Assembly: GCA_002327525.1 (NCBI GenBank)
Contig: DCWG01000069.1
Span: 726-57,004 of the forward strand
Length of the DNA: 56,279 nt
Reading direction: 5' to 3'
Origin: Gammaproteobacteria bacterium UBA2168
Lineage (GTDB): Bacteria; Pseudomonadota; Gammaproteobacteria; Pseudomonadales; Azotimanducaceae
Shown: piece after piece, positions 45,498 through 53,815 of the stretch
Numbering within the stretch: the stretch's first letter is position 1
How the letters are laid out: every line of letters begins with the position of its first letter
Position numbers and translations under genes: made by a program
The notes under the pieces: generated by a model
What the model was told of the DNA's origin: nothing
Databases searched by the model: none
Seen by the model: only the letters and a program-made list of their open reading frames with translations

Positions 45498-45974
45498 CTA
45501 ATCGCCGGAATCGCGGTCCGGGTTGGACTGCCCGACCTCCAGCAGATTCCTTTTGACCGCCTGCAACAGGCGGATCAACTCTCTCTGTTCGGTGTGGCTG
45601 AGGCCGCCGAGCGAGAGTCCTGTGAGTTGCTTGCCAGTGCGAATCATGTCCCCGTCCATTTTGCGGCTCTTACCGGTGAGAAACACACGTTTGGTACGTC
45701 GGTCGCCAGGGTCCACTCTGCGCTGTACCCAGCCGTCTCGTTCGAGGCGGCTGACCAGCGTTCCCACCGCGACCTTGCCCGTGCCGAGCATGCGCGCGAG
45801 TGCGACCTGACTGAGCCCATCCTGACGATGCAGATAGACGATGACGCGCCACTGGGTGCGCGTCAAACCGAGCGGTGCGACCATGTGGTTGTACTCGGCT
45901 GCCATCAGCCTTGCGATGTCATGGCACAGGAAGCCGACGCTCTGGTCGAGATCGTCCGCGGTGATTGAGTTCAT
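45498..45974 (-). CDS. MarR family transcriptional regulator
   Basis: A 158-residue winged-helix regulator. The N-terminal helix (VGFLCHDIARLMAAEYNHMVAPLGLTRTQWRVIVYLHRQDG) and recognition region LSQVALARMLGTGKVAVGTLVSRLERDGWVQRR, then the wing DPGDRRTKRVFLTGKSRK, are MarR hallmarks. MarR proteins are usually repressors released by small aromatic or acyl ligands. Two palindromes nearby (44437-44456 and 45992-46013, the latter just upstream of its own ATG) are candidate targets. Likely controls the neighbouring thioesterase and perhaps the PQQ dehydrogenase, by inference. Confidence 0.9.
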   Translation of the reverse strand: MNSITADDLDQSVGFLCHDIARLMAAEYNHMVAPLGLTRTQWRVIVYLHRQDGLSQVALARMLGTGKVAVGTLVSRLERDGWVQRRVDPGDRRTKRVFLTGKSRKMDGDMIRTGKQLTGLSLGGLSHTEQRELIRLLQAVKRNLLEVGQSNPDRDSGD

Positions 45975-45991
45975 TGCTCCGGCCCGAGGGT

Positions 45992-46013
45992 ATTGGGGAC
46001 ATTATCCCCCAAT
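45992..46013. promoter_or_regulatory. Palindrome upstream of marR (candidate autoregulatory operator)
   Basis: ATTGGGG (45992-45998), eight-base spacer, CCCCAAT (46007-46013), a perfect inverted repeat 18-39 bases upstream of the marR ATG. On the minus strand the spacer holds GATAAT, a -10-like sequence. It could be an operator, or a hairpin after serA; no T run supports the latter. Confidence 0.4.
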
Positions 46014-46070
46014 GGAGCTTTTTTCTCTCTGCAACCCGTCGCGACAAGTTGCCAGTGGGGGCGTGGAGCA

Positions 46071-47297
46071 CTAGAACAGCACGCGGGTTTTGATTGTTCC
46101 ATCCACCTCGCGCAAGCGGGCAAGCGCTGCTGTCGAATGCTCGGCGTCGATGTCGATGACGGCATAGCCGATGTGCTCGTTGGTCTGCAGATACTGCGCC
46201 GCAATGTTGATACCCGATTCCGAAAATATGCGGTTGATTCCGGACATAACACCGGGAACGTTCTCGTGAATGTGCAACACACGGTGCATCCCGGCATGTT
46301 CGGGGAGTGCGACTTCCGGAAAATTGACGGCGGTGAGGGTGGTGCCGTTATCGCTGTAACGCACCAGCTTCTCTGCCACTTCGCTGCCGATGTTGAGCTG
46401 TGCCTCTACTGTGGACCCGCCGATGTGTGGCGTAAGGATGACGTTGGCCAATCCACGCAAAGGTGATACGAAGGGTTCGTTGTTCGATTTCGGTTCACTC
46501 GGGTAGACATCGAGCGCGGCCCCGAGCAGCGCACCGCCGCGAACCCGTTCGGCAAGCGCTTCGAGATCTACGACATTGCCTCGGGAGGCATTGATCAAGA
46601 CCGCGGTCTCGCGCAGGTGTGCCAGAGCGTTCGCATCGATCAGATTGACAGTGGAGGCGTGCGCCGGTACGTGAAGTGATACCACATCGGCGCTGGTGAG
46701 AAGTTCTTCCAGAGTTTCTACTTGGCGTGCGTTGCCGAGGTTCAGTTTCTTCACCACGTCGTAGAAGATCACCCTCATGCCCATGCTCTCGGCGAGTATG
46801 CCAAGCTGAGAACCGATGTTGCCGTAGCCGATCACACCCAGCGTCTTGCCACGCACCTCGAACGAGTTACTGGCAGATTTTTTCCACACACCCTGGTGCA
46901 TCTCGGTCGTGCGCCGGGGCACACCGCGTAGTAACAGGATGGCCTCGGCCAGGACCAGTTCGGCGACGCTGCGTGTGTTGGAGTAGGGAGCATTGAAAAC
47001 CGGTATCGCGGCCCGCGTCGCTGCCGTGAGATCCACCTGATTGGTGCCGATACAGAAACAGCCCATGGCGATCAGTTTGCCGGCGCAAGCAAGCGCAGCA
47101 TCGGTCACCTGAGTGCGCGAGCGGATTCCCAGGAGATGAACATCCTTCAGAGTGCGGGCGAGCGCATCTCCCTGGAGGGCGTGGTCGAGGATGTGGAGAT
47201 TTGTGTATCCGGCCTGCCGGAAGTGCTCGGCGGCGGATGGGTGGATACCCTCCAGAAGGAGGATCTTGATCCTAGCTCGATCGAAAGACAGCTGCAC
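46071..47297 (-). CDS. serA: D-3-phosphoglycerate dehydrogenase
   Basis: SerA oxidises 3-phosphoglycerate, starting serine synthesis; E. coli SerA also reduces 2-oxoglutarate to D-2-hydroxyglutarate. The 408 residues align with E. coli SerA (410): IKILLLEGIHPSA, LIAMGCFCIGTNQVDL, FNAPYSNTRSVAELV, nucleotide loop VIGYGNIGSQLGILAESMGM, INASRGNVVD, LTPHIGGST (catalytic His), and a C-terminal ACT domain (HIHENVPGVMSGINRIFSESGINIAAQYLQT) for serine feedback. Start GTG 47297 is fixed by alignment although no clear Shine-Dalgarno is seen; the frame runs on upstream as a shadow. Divergent from the flavoprotein gene. Confidence 0.95.
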   Translation of the reverse strand: MQLSFDRARIKILLLEGIHPSAAEHFRQAGYTNLHILDHALQGDALARTLKDVHLLGIRSRTQVTDAALACAGKLIAMGCFCIGTNQVDLTAATRAAIPVFNAPYSNTRSVAELVLAEAILLLRGVPRRTTEMHQGVWKKSASNSFEVRGKTLGVIGYGNIGSQLGILAESMGMRVIFYDVVKKLNLGNARQVETLEELLTSADVVSLHVPAHASTVNLIDANALAHLRETAVLINASRGNVVDLEALAERVRGGALLGAALDVYPSEPKSNNEPFVSPLRGLANVILTPHIGGSTVEAQLNIGSEVAEKLVRYSDNGTTLTAVNFPEVALPEHAGMHRVLHIHENVPGVMSGINRIFSESGINIAAQYLQTNEHIGYAVIDIDAEHSTAALARLREVDGTIKTRVLF

Positions 47298-47358
47298 GAA
47301 AATTGCCCGAATGAAAAAGGCACCTATACTACGCGTCCCCCAAGGGATCGCTTGGAAA

Positions 47359-48723
47359 ATGCTCGAAGCGCTCGATGAATTGTTTTCACCTGGATGCGTG
47401 ACCCGCGCTGCCGACGATCTGGCGCACTGGGGTCGCGACTGGACCACGGCATACAAGGCCGCACCCTCGGCGGTCGTATTTCCGAAATCGATACACGAGG
47501 TGGTCGCGCTTGTTCGCTGGGCAGGGTCGCATGGGGTTGCTCTCGTGCCCTCGGGGGGACGCACGGGCTTGTCCGGGGGCGCGGTTGCGAACCACGGTGA
47601 GGTGGTGGTGTCCTTCGATCGCATGAATGCGATCTCGGATTTTCGTCCCGCCGATCGCCTGGTGACTTGCCAAGCCGGTGTCGTAACCGCCAACCTGCAG
47701 GGCTTTGCAACGGAACAGGGTTTGAGCTATCCGGTAGATTTCGCCTCCTCCGGTTCCAGTCAGATCGGCGGCAACATCGCCACCAACGCAGGTGGCATCA
47801 AGGTGATCCGCTACGGACTCACCCGCGACTGGGTAGCGGGACTCACCGTCGTGAGTGGCAGTGGTGAGATTCTGGAGTGCAACCAGGGGCTCATCAAAAA
47901 TGCCACTGGCTACGATCTCCGGCATCTTTTCGTTGGTTCCGAGGGTACCCTCGGATTCATCGTCGAGGCGCAGATGCGCCTTGCCCTCGCGCCGCCTCCG
48001 CAGCGGGTGATGGTGCTGGGAGTACCACGCTTCGCCGACATCCTCGAGGTACTCTCGGCGATGCAGGCACGACTGGTCCTGTCGGCATTTGAGTTCTTCG
48101 CCGATCAGGCGCTGGCGAAGGTGATGGCGCATCGTGATCTGCAATCGCCGCTTTCTGCACGGGTGGCGTTCTATGCGCTAATCGAATTCGATGATGATGC
48201 GCTGGAGGAGGCCACGGCGGTCTTCGAGCACTGTGTGGCCTCGGGCTGGGTGGTGGACGCTGTGCTCAGCCAAAGTGATACGCAGGCGGGCCAGCTATGG
48301 CAGCTGCGAGAGGCGATCTCGGAGAGTATCGCGCCGTTCACTCCCTACAAGAACGACATCTCGGTGTGCATCGGCGACATGCCCGGCTTCCTAGACGCCG
48401 TGGAAATGCTCGTGGCCCGGGAGTATCCCGACTTCGAGGTATGCTGGTATGGACATATCGGTGACGGCAACCTGCACCTGAACATCCTGAAGCCGGAGTC
48501 CATGGATACCCAGGCGTTTTATGCACGCTGTCACGAGATCAGCCCGAAGGTGTTCCAGGCGGTTGCCGAGAAAAACGGCAGCATTTCGGCGGAGCATGGA
48601 GTGGGCCTGTTGAAACGCGACTTCCTGGGCTTCTCCCGCTCCCCTGCGGAAATAGGCGTAATGCGCGGATTGAAGGGTGTGCTCGATCCACACGGGATCA
48701 TGAACCCCGGCAAGCTGCTCTAG
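47359..48723 (+). CDS. FAD-linked oxidase, probable D-2-hydroxyglutarate dehydrogenase
   Basis: A 454-residue FAD-binding PCMH-type flavoprotein of the GlcD/D-lactate dehydrogenase family. VVFPKSIHEVVALVRWA, VPSGGRTGLSGGAV, VDFASSGSSQIGGNIATNAGGIKVIRYGLTRDWVAGL, LIKNATGYDLRHLFVGSEGTLG, GHIGDGNLHLNILKPE and NGSISAEHGVGLLKRDFL are conserved. It closely resembles Pseudomonas proteins shown to oxidise D-2-hydroxyglutarate. Divergence from serA across about 60 bases supports that role, since SerA can produce that acid. Start ATG 47359 by homology; ATG 47311 is possible. Confidence 0.88.
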   Translation: MLEALDELFSPGCVTRAADDLAHWGRDWTTAYKAAPSAVVFPKSIHEVVALVRWAGSHGVALVPSGGRTGLSGGAVANHGEVVVSFDRMNAISDFRPADRLVTCQAGVVTANLQGFATEQGLSYPVDFASSGSSQIGGNIATNAGGIKVIRYGLTRDWVAGLTVVSGSGEILECNQGLIKNATGYDLRHLFVGSEGTLGFIVEAQMRLALAPPPQRVMVLGVPRFADILEVLSAMQARLVLSAFEFFADQALAKVMAHRDLQSPLSARVAFYALIEFDDDALEEATAVFEHCVASGWVVDAVLSQSDTQAGQLWQLREAISESIAPFTPYKNDISVCIGDMPGFLDAVEMLVAREYPDFEVCWYGHIGDGNLHLNILKPESMDTQAFYARCHEISPKVFQAVAEKNGSISAEHGVGLLKRDFLGFSRSPAEIGVMRGLKGVLDPHGIMNPGKLL

Positions 48724-48732
48724 AACACTGCA

Positions 48733-49398
48733 CTAGAGCGTGTGCACACCCTCGTGCGAGGCAACGATGACGAGATCGGCTGCGTTGCGCGCGAATACGC
48801 CGTTGCATACCACACCTGGGATGTCGTTGATGGCGGACTCGAGCGCTGGTGGATCGGCGATCTTCAGTCCGTGCACATCCAGAATGATGTTGCCATTATC
48901 GGTAGTGAATTCCTGACGCCATTCGGGTGCCCCTCCGAATTCCACCAGGGCGCGTGCTACCAGGCCTCTCGCCATGGGAACGACCTCCACCGGGAGGGGA
49001 AAGGCGCCCAGGGTATCCACCATCTTCGAATCATCGACGATGCACACGAACCTCTCTGAGGATGCCGCAACGATCTTCTCGCGGGTGAGCGCACCGCCAC
49101 CGCCTTTCAGCAGACAGCGATTGCCGTCGACCTCATCCGCCCCATCGACATACACCAGCACCTCTCCGGCGGCGTTCAGGTCCAGTACTGGAATGCCGTG
49201 GCCGTTCAGGCGGTCCGCACTCGCCTTGCTGCTCGCCACCGTGGCATCGAAGGTGTGTTTGATTGCTGCCAGTGCGTCGATGAAAGCGTTGGCGGTGGAG
49301 CCGGTGCCCACTCCGACGACGGACTTGGCGTCCAGAAGCGGTGCGATTTCGGTTATGGCTGCCTCCGCCGCCCTGCGTTTTCTGGTGTCCTGCGTCAT
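48733..49398 (-). CDS. rpiA: Ribose-5-phosphate isomerase A
   Basis: RpiA interconverts ribose 5-phosphate and ribulose 5-phosphate. The 221 residues show [45 protein letters not shown] (catalytic Asp and Glu) and [12 protein letters not shown] start at ATG 49398 rather than TTG 49407. Convergent with the flavoprotein gene, nine bases between stops; divergent from ilvA with about 30 bases between starts, the usual rpiA-ilvA arrangement of Gammaproteobacteria. Confidence 0.96.
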   Translation of the reverse strand: MTQDTRKRRAAEAAITEIAPLLDAKSVVGVGTGSTANAFIDALAAIKHTFDATVASSKASADRLNGHGIPVLDLNAAGEVLVYVDGADEVDGNRCLLKGGGGALTREKIVAASSERFVCIVDDSKMVDTLGAFPLPVEVVPMARGLVARALVEFGGAPEWRQEFTTDNGNIILDVHGLKIADPPALESAINDIPGVVCNGVFARNAADLVIVASHEGVHTL

Positions 49399-49429
49399 AC
49401 TGTGCAATTGCCTCGGAAACTGATTGGAA

Positions 49430-50944
49430 ATGCTGGAACGCTACGTCAAGAAGATCCTCGCGTCGCGCGTGTACGATGTCGCCAACGAGACGCCATTGCA
49501 AGATGCCCGCAATCTGTCCACGCGTCTTGGGCACCAGATCGGGCTCAAGCGGGAAGATCTGCAGCCGGTCTTTTCGTTCAAGCTGCGTGGTGCCTACAAC
49601 AAGATGGCGGGACTGTCTGCCGAGCAGCGCGCCCGCGGGGTGATCGCCTCCTCCGCCGGCAATCATGCCCAGGGTGTTGCCCTGGCGGCGGAACGCCTGA
49701 ACATGCGTGCCCACATCGTCATGGGCCGCAACGCCCCGAGCATCAAGGTCGAGGCGGTTCGAAACCTCGGGGGTCACGTCATTCTGCATGGAGACACTTA
49801 CGACGACGCTGCCGAACAGGCGCACAAACTGGCCCAACGACATGGATACACGTTTGTGCATCCCTACGACGATCCCGATGTCATCGCCGGACAGGGTACC
49901 GTCGGTATGGAGATCATGAATCAGCGTTCGGACGTGGACGCCATTTTCGTGCCGGTGGGCGGTGGTGGCCTAATCGCGGGTATCTCGGCATATGTGAAAT
50001 ACCTGCGCCCGCAAACCCGCGTCATTGGCGTGGAAGCGACAGGATCGGCGTGCATGGCGGCGGCCCTGGCAGAAGGCAGGCGTGTGCGCCTCGCGTACGA
50101 CGAGCTGGATCTCTTCGCGGACGGTGTGGCGGTGGCCCAGGTCGGTAAGGAGCCGTTCCGGATCGCACGTAAATGTGTGGATCGTGTGATCAAGGTATCC
50201 ACCGATGAGATCTGTGCGGCGGTGAAAGACGTGTTCGATGAGACGCGCGCGGTTGCGGAACCGGCCGGGGCGCTGGCGCTGGCGGGGCTCAAGAAGTACG
50301 CCGAGGGTCGGGTCAGGCCGAATCAGAAGCTGGTCGCCGTGGTCAGCGGTGCTAACGTCAATTTCGATCGCCTGCGACACATCGCCGAGCGGGCCGAGGT
50401 GGGCGAGCATCGGGAGATCATCCTGGGGGTTACCATCGAGGAGGAGGCCGGCAGCTTCCGACGATTCTGTCAAGCGCTCGGAAAACGCGGCGTCACCGAG
50501 TTCAACTACCGCTTCGCAAGCCCGGACACAGCGCACGTGTACGTGGGCCTGCAGGTGGCCGAAGGGGAGACGCGTTCCGACCTGATCCACGAGATTTCTG
50601 CGGCCGGGTACCGGGTATCAGACATGACGGAAAACGAGACCGCCAAGCTGCACGTGCGGCACATGGTGGGGGGGCGAGCGTTCGGTCGCAAACAGGAGCT
50701 GCTGTACCGTTTCGAGTTTCCGGAGCGCGCTGGGGCATTGATGAAGTTCTTGTCGGGTCTCGGGAGTCGCTGGAACATCACGCTGTTCCACTACCGCAAC
50801 CACGGAGCGGCATGGGGGCGAGTGCTGGTTGGCTTCGAGGGGGTGGACAACGATCGCACCGCGCTCGCCAGTTACCTCGACCGGATCGGTTACCGCTACT
50901 GGGAGGAGTCTGATAATCCGGCTTACGGGCTGTTCCTCAAATAG
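49430..50944 (+). CDS. ilvA: Threonine ammonia-lyase, biosynthetic
   Basis: IlvA deaminates threonine to 2-oxobutyrate, the first step of isoleucine synthesis. The PLP domain has the Schiff-base lysine in [15 protein letters not shown], the motif [14 protein letters not shown] and the tetraglycine-like loop [13 protein letters not shown]. Residues from about 325 contain two ACT-like domains ([23 protein letters not shown] and [24 protein letters not shown]) for isoleucine/valine control. ATG 49430 (504 residues) has a better Shine-Dalgarno spacing than TTG 49424. The stop overlaps the convergent hypothetical gene by eight bases. Confidence 0.96.
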   Translation: MLERYVKKILASRVYDVANETPLQDARNLSTRLGHQIGLKREDLQPVFSFKLRGAYNKMAGLSAEQRARGVIASSAGNHAQGVALAAERLNMRAHIVMGRNAPSIKVEAVRNLGGHVILHGDTYDDAAEQAHKLAQRHGYTFVHPYDDPDVIAGQGTVGMEIMNQRSDVDAIFVPVGGGGLIAGISAYVKYLRPQTRVIGVEATGSACMAAALAEGRRVRLAYDELDLFADGVAVAQVGKEPFRIARKCVDRVIKVSTDEICAAVKDVFDETRAVAEPAGALALAGLKKYAEGRVRPNQKLVAVVSGANVNFDRLRHIAERAEVGEHREIILGVTIEEEAGSFRRFCQALGKRGVTEFNYRFASPDTAHVYVGLQVAEGETRSDLIHEISAAGYRVSDMTENETAKLHVRHMVGGRAFGRKQELLYRFEFPERAGALMKFLSGLGSRWNITLFHYRNHGAAWGRVLVGFEGVDNDRTALASYLDRIGYRYWEESDNPAYGLFLK

Positions 50945-51356
50945 GGACGCGTATTTCGAATAGCCCGCCTGAAAACGGGCGCACCGAGAACCCCTCGGCA
51001 TCATCGGTGTCATCATCCCAGAACACCTCCAGATCACGGGGCAGGGATTTGCCGCGTTTCAGTCGTGGATAGATACGCTTGAGATCGGCGATCATCTTCA
51101 ATACGAAAGGATCGGTGCGTACGCTGGTGTCGTCGATGGAACTGATTAGATCGAGTGTGGAGATGGCGAACCAGAAGGCGTCCTCGCCCGGCAGCGGATC
51201 GCGCAGAGGCGGCATCGCCGCGATGGAGTATTCATCCTGGCGGATCCGCTCGACCAGCGCGCTCACGTCCTTGTTGCCTACCAGCAGGGGAGATGCTCTT
51301 CCGAGCAGGGCGAGTACCTTTGGTTTGTAGTAGTCGAGCAGTTTCGCGGCTTCCAT
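50937..51356 (-). CDS. Hypothetical protein (139 aa)
   Basis: I do not recognise this family. The product is soluble, with helices in its first 50 residues (AAKLLDYYKPKVLALLGRAS), a Pro-rich turn (MPPLRDPLPGEDAFWFAISTLDLI), and an acidic, beta-rich end ([30 protein letters not shown]). No signal peptide or membrane helix. The stop overlaps that of the convergent ilvA by eight bases. ATG 51356 is preceded by AAAGGGGACG, a fair Shine-Dalgarno. A 173-base gap separates it from def upstream. Confidence 0.7.
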   Translation of the reverse strand: MEAAKLLDYYKPKVLALLGRASPLLVGNKDVSALVERIRQDEYSIAAMPPLRDPLPGEDAFWFAISTLDLISSIDDTSVRTDPFVLKMIADLKRIYPRLKRGKSLPRDLEVFWDDDTDDAEGFSVRPFSGGLFEIRVPI

Positions 51357-51503
51357 GGGTCGTCCCCTTTGGTGATCTGAAGGGACATTTGTACACCACG
51401 GGCCGGTCTACTGATGTCATCCGAAAACCAGTGCGTTTGTACGAGTTTGCCCTGTTGCCGGGCCCTAGAGGCCCTGGCTGAAAGGAGAGAACACCAAGCG
51501 CCA

Positions 51504-51518
51504 CGCCGGTCATCGGCG
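51504..51518 (-). terminator. Hairpin after the peptide deformylase gene
   Basis: CGCCG (51504-51508) and CGGCG (51514-51518) with a five-base loop lie just after the def stop on the minus strand, followed by a pyrimidine-rich stretch. A second small hairpin GGGCC/GGCCC (51460-51464 and 51470-51474) lies further on. Weak as a terminator; nothing else is seen in the 51357-51529 gap. Confidence 0.3.
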
Positions 51519-51529
51519 AGCAGGTCGGA

Positions 51530-52069
51530 TCAATCCGGAGCGAGGTGGTAGCGTTGAAATTCCTCCTCGAACATCAGCAGCGACCAGTCATCAATGTGGT
51601 CGATGTACAAGCGCCCGTCGAGATGGTCGAATTCGTGTTGCGCGACGGTTGCGAAAAAACCTTTCAGCTCCAATTGACAGCTGCCGCCGTCGAGATCCTG
51701 GTACGTGATGCGCACATGCTGCGGCCGTTCTACGAACCCGCGTAATCCGGGGACTGACAAGCACCCTTCCCAGAAACCGACACATGAGGGGTTCATCACC
51801 TCGATCTCGGGATTGACGAAAACGGTGAGCGGCAGGTTCGCCAGTTCTCCGTAGCGGCTCTCTCCCCCCTCGATCTCGATGATGGCCAGGCGTATCGGTT
51901 CGTCTATCTGGGGCGCGGCCAGGCCGATACCGGCGTAGTCGTGCAGCGTATCGCACATGTCGGCCACCAGACGGCGCAGGTCTTCGCTGCCAATTTCGTT
52001 CGGCATGAGCCTGCGGGCTGGTCGGCGCAGCGTCGGGTGCCCCATGCGTATGATCTTTCTTACTGCCAT
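51530..52069 (-). CDS. def: Peptide deformylase
   Basis: Def removes the formyl group from nascent proteins. The 179 residues contain all three metalloenzyme motifs: GIGLAAPQI, EGCLSVPG (Cys ligand) and QHEFDHLDG (two His ligands and catalytic Glu). It is not beside fmt, the usual place of the main def gene, so it may be a second copy. The start is ATG 52069, eight bases after the cyclo-ligase stop, so both genes are probably one transcript. The C-terminus is slightly longer than in E. coli Def. Confidence 0.92.
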   Translation of the reverse strand: MAVRKIIRMGHPTLRRPARRLMPNEIGSEDLRRLVADMCDTLHDYAGIGLAAPQIDEPIRLAIIEIEGGESRYGELANLPLTVFVNPEIEVMNPSCVGFWEGCLSVPGLRGFVERPQHVRITYQDLDGGSCQLELKGFFATVAQHEFDHLDGRLYIDHIDDWSLLMFEEEFQRYHLAPD

Positions 52070-52076
52070 CGCCGCC

Positions 52077-52709
52077 TCAGTCTCGCCCTCCCGCGGCGGC
52101 TGGAAACTGTTGCCAGCCGGACTCGGTCACCACGGCATCCAGTGCCACGTCCCATGGCTCTGCGCAGAGATCATCCGCGTGCTGCAGATCGTATGCAATG
52201 CCCACGAGCCGCGGCCGCAGGCGGCGCGGTAGGGGTGCGAAGTGCCGGTCGTAGTATCCAGCGCCCATGCCGAGCCGGTTGCCATGCCGGTCGAATGCCA
52301 CCATCGGCGTGAGCACGACCTGTATGGAGCGCGTGTCGATTGCCGCTGCGTCGAGGGCCGGTTCCAGAATGCCGTAGCGGTTGGTTGCTCCCTGTTCGCC
52401 AGGTTGATGACGATAGAAGCTCATCTGGCCACGAGCGGCTACCACGGGTAGAGCGAGGGTCTTGCCCATCTGGTGCAGGCGCAACAGCAATGCGCTGAGA
52501 TCCGGCTCGCCATCGGCCGCGGCGAATGCCGCAATACGGCGCGCCTTCAGCAGTGCCAGGCCGGACATCGCGTGACATACGATGGCGTGCGTGCGCTGCG
52601 CGCGTTCGCGCGGAGTGAGGCTGCGGCGCGCCTGGCGATAATGACGGCGCAGGCTGGCGCGGCCGGTGCCAGGCAGGTTGGTTGGGGGTGGGGCGGTGGA
52701 CTGAGAAAT
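52077..52709 (-). CDS. 5-formyltetrahydrofolate cyclo-ligase (YgfA)
   Basis: The enzyme converts 5-formyl-THF to 5,10-methenyl-THF with ATP. Family features: SLRRHYRQARRSLTP at the N-terminus, ALPVVAARGQMSFYRH, and the C-terminal GMGAGYYDRHF plus VVLTPMVAFDRHGNRLG. The start is unusual. The frame is open to TTG 52763, but that lies inside the 6S RNA. No ATG, GTG or TTG occurs between it and the conserved domain. An ATT at 52709 has a perfect GGGAGG seven bases upstream and is my preferred start (210 residues); CTG at 52676 or 52652 are alternatives. The gene follows 6S RNA, as ygfA does in other Gammaproteobacteria. Confidence 0.88.
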   Translation of the reverse strand: MSQSTAPPPTNLPGTGRASLRRHYRQARRSLTPRERAQRTHAIVCHAMSGLALLKARRIAAFAAADGEPDLSALLLRLHQMGKTLALPVVAARGQMSFYRHQPGEQGATNRYGILEPALDAAAIDTRSIQVVLTPMVAFDRHGNRLGMGAGYYDRHFAPLPRRLRPRLVGIAYDLQHADDLCAEPWDVALDAVVTESGWQQFPAAAGGRD

Positions 52710-52713
52710 GAGA

Positions 52714-52928
52714 AAGCCTCCCGAAATGCCGCTGTTGGTTTGCCCTGAACCGTTTTGGCTCAAGGCGGGGACCCGGGCAAGACCTAAGGCTTCCCATTCA
52801 GTCTTACTACGGTTTTAGACCTTATATAAGCCTGCGATGGGCTGGCACACCGGTACCGGCGCCGAAGTCTCCTTTAGTTTCTCTAACGGCTCAAGGACGA
52901 CACCAACTGGCGCACATTCCAGGAGACG
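52714..52928 (-). ncRNA. ssrS: 6S RNA (SsrS)
   Basis: 6S RNA binds sigma-70 RNA polymerase by mimicking an open promoter. Here, between zapA and ygfA as in other Gammaproteobacteria, the ends pair in a continuous 13-base-pair helix (52915-52927 with 52716-52728, including G-U pairs), continued by GUUGG/CCAAC. The 5' part resembles E. coli 6S (AUGU-GCGC and CCUUGAGCCG); the 3' part has CCUUGAGCC, loop, GGUUCAGGG, then ACAGCGGCAUUUCGGGAG, matching the E. coli 3' end. Length about 215, slightly more than the usual 180-190. The 3' strand overlaps the ygfA start region. Confidence 0.88.
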
Positions 52929-52934
52929 TGTCGA

Positions 52935-52963
52935 AGAATATCCTCCGTGAGCCTCGATGTCAG
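52935..52963 (-). promoter_or_regulatory. Promoter of 6S RNA
   Basis: On the minus strand, -35 CTGACA (52963-52958, five of six consensus bases), a 17-base spacer and -10 TATTCT (52940-52935, four of six). Transcription would start near 52928, exactly where the 5' strand of the 6S closing helix begins. Confidence 0.65.
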
Positions 52964-53014
52964 CGTTGACAAATCCAGAATGTGAAGTTCGTCGCGCGAC
53001 TGCAAAGACCGCCC

Positions 53015-53320
53015 TCAGGGGTTGAGTTGTTTCTGCTCAGCGAGTGCATCACCCACTTTTTGCGTCAGTTTGTCTACCCGCTCATGGTCTTGTGAGGTGT
53101 CGGAATCACTGCGCAGAAAGTCGTCGGCGATGTTGAGTGCGGCCATTACCGCGATGCGGTCGAGACCCACCACCTTGCCGCTCTCGCGAATCGCCTTCAT
53201 GTGATTGTTCAACAGGCGGGCGGATGCCGTCAGCGCGTCCACCTCGTCCGGGGCGCAACTCACCTCATAGTCCTTTTCTAGGATTCTTACTGTGACGGTA
53301 GTGGGGGGATTAGAACTCAC
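53015..53320 (-). CDS. zapA: Cell division protein ZapA
   Basis: ZapA binds and bundles FtsZ filaments at the division ring. The 101 residues show the N-terminal beta segment VTVRILEKDYEVSCAPDEVDALTASARLLNNHM and the long C-terminal coiled coil with RIAVMAALNIADDFL. The GTG start at 53320 is the only one that gives the full N-terminus. It lies downstream of the ZapB-like gene by 40 bases and upstream of 6S RNA, a conserved cluster. Confidence 0.93.
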   Translation of the reverse strand: MSSNPPTTVTVRILEKDYEVSCAPDEVDALTASARLLNNHMKAIRESGKVVGLDRIAVMAALNIADDFLRSDSDTSQDHERVDKLTQKVGDALAEQKQLNP

Positions 53321-53360
53321 GGGTTTCGGATCCTCGGAATTGATGGATGAATGGACGGTG

Positions 53361-53576
53361 TCAGTCCTGTTCGAGCGACTTCAGTCGCGTGATCATTGAC
53401 TCGACCCGCCCCTTGGTGAGCTCGTTTTTCTCGATGAGTTTGGCCCGCTCCATCGTCCAGTTCTGCTGCTGGGTGCGTAGCGCCCGGTTCTCTCGTGTGA
53501 GCACCTGCGTCAGCTCGATGAGTTCGGCGACCCGGCCTTCCAACGCTGTCCACGCCTGTTCTGCCTGGCTTGACAT
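53361..53576 (-). CDS. ZapB-like coiled-coil protein (TIGR02449 type)
   Basis: A 71-residue all-helical protein with clear heptad repeats (LEGRVAELIELTQVLTRENRALRTQQQNW). It matches the short coiled-coil proteins found directly upstream of zapA in many Gammaproteobacteria, thought to play a ZapB-like part in Z-ring organisation. ATG 53576 is a good start. The 239-base gap upstream to the divergent UPF0149 gene contains no gene or clear signal that I can support. Confidence 0.82.
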   Translation of the reverse strand: MSSQAEQAWTALEGRVAELIELTQVLTRENRALRTQQQNWTMERAKLIEKNELTKGRVESMITRLKSLEQD

Positions 53577-53815
53577 GCTTTATACCCGAATGTCGGTCGA
53601 TGAACGCTGTAGTGTGGCCTGAAAGCGGCGCCAAGTGAAGGCTTGTGCATTGGTCGGCGCGCTCGGTGGATCCGACCCGAATGCACCCGATATCGCAGCT
53701 ACTGGCGTGCCGAGGGGGTGGGTCTGGCGCTTGGATGGGCTAGCTGGTCTGCAAGCATGCACGATGCTGCTAGGATGGCGGTTCCGGCGGTAGGCTCGAT
53801 GGTGGGTGACGAATC

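Noticed and set aside
46014..46070. Terminator after serA formed by GCAAC/GTTGC near 46030-46050
   Set aside because: The helix is five base pairs with a long loop, and on the serA strand it is followed by A rather than T.
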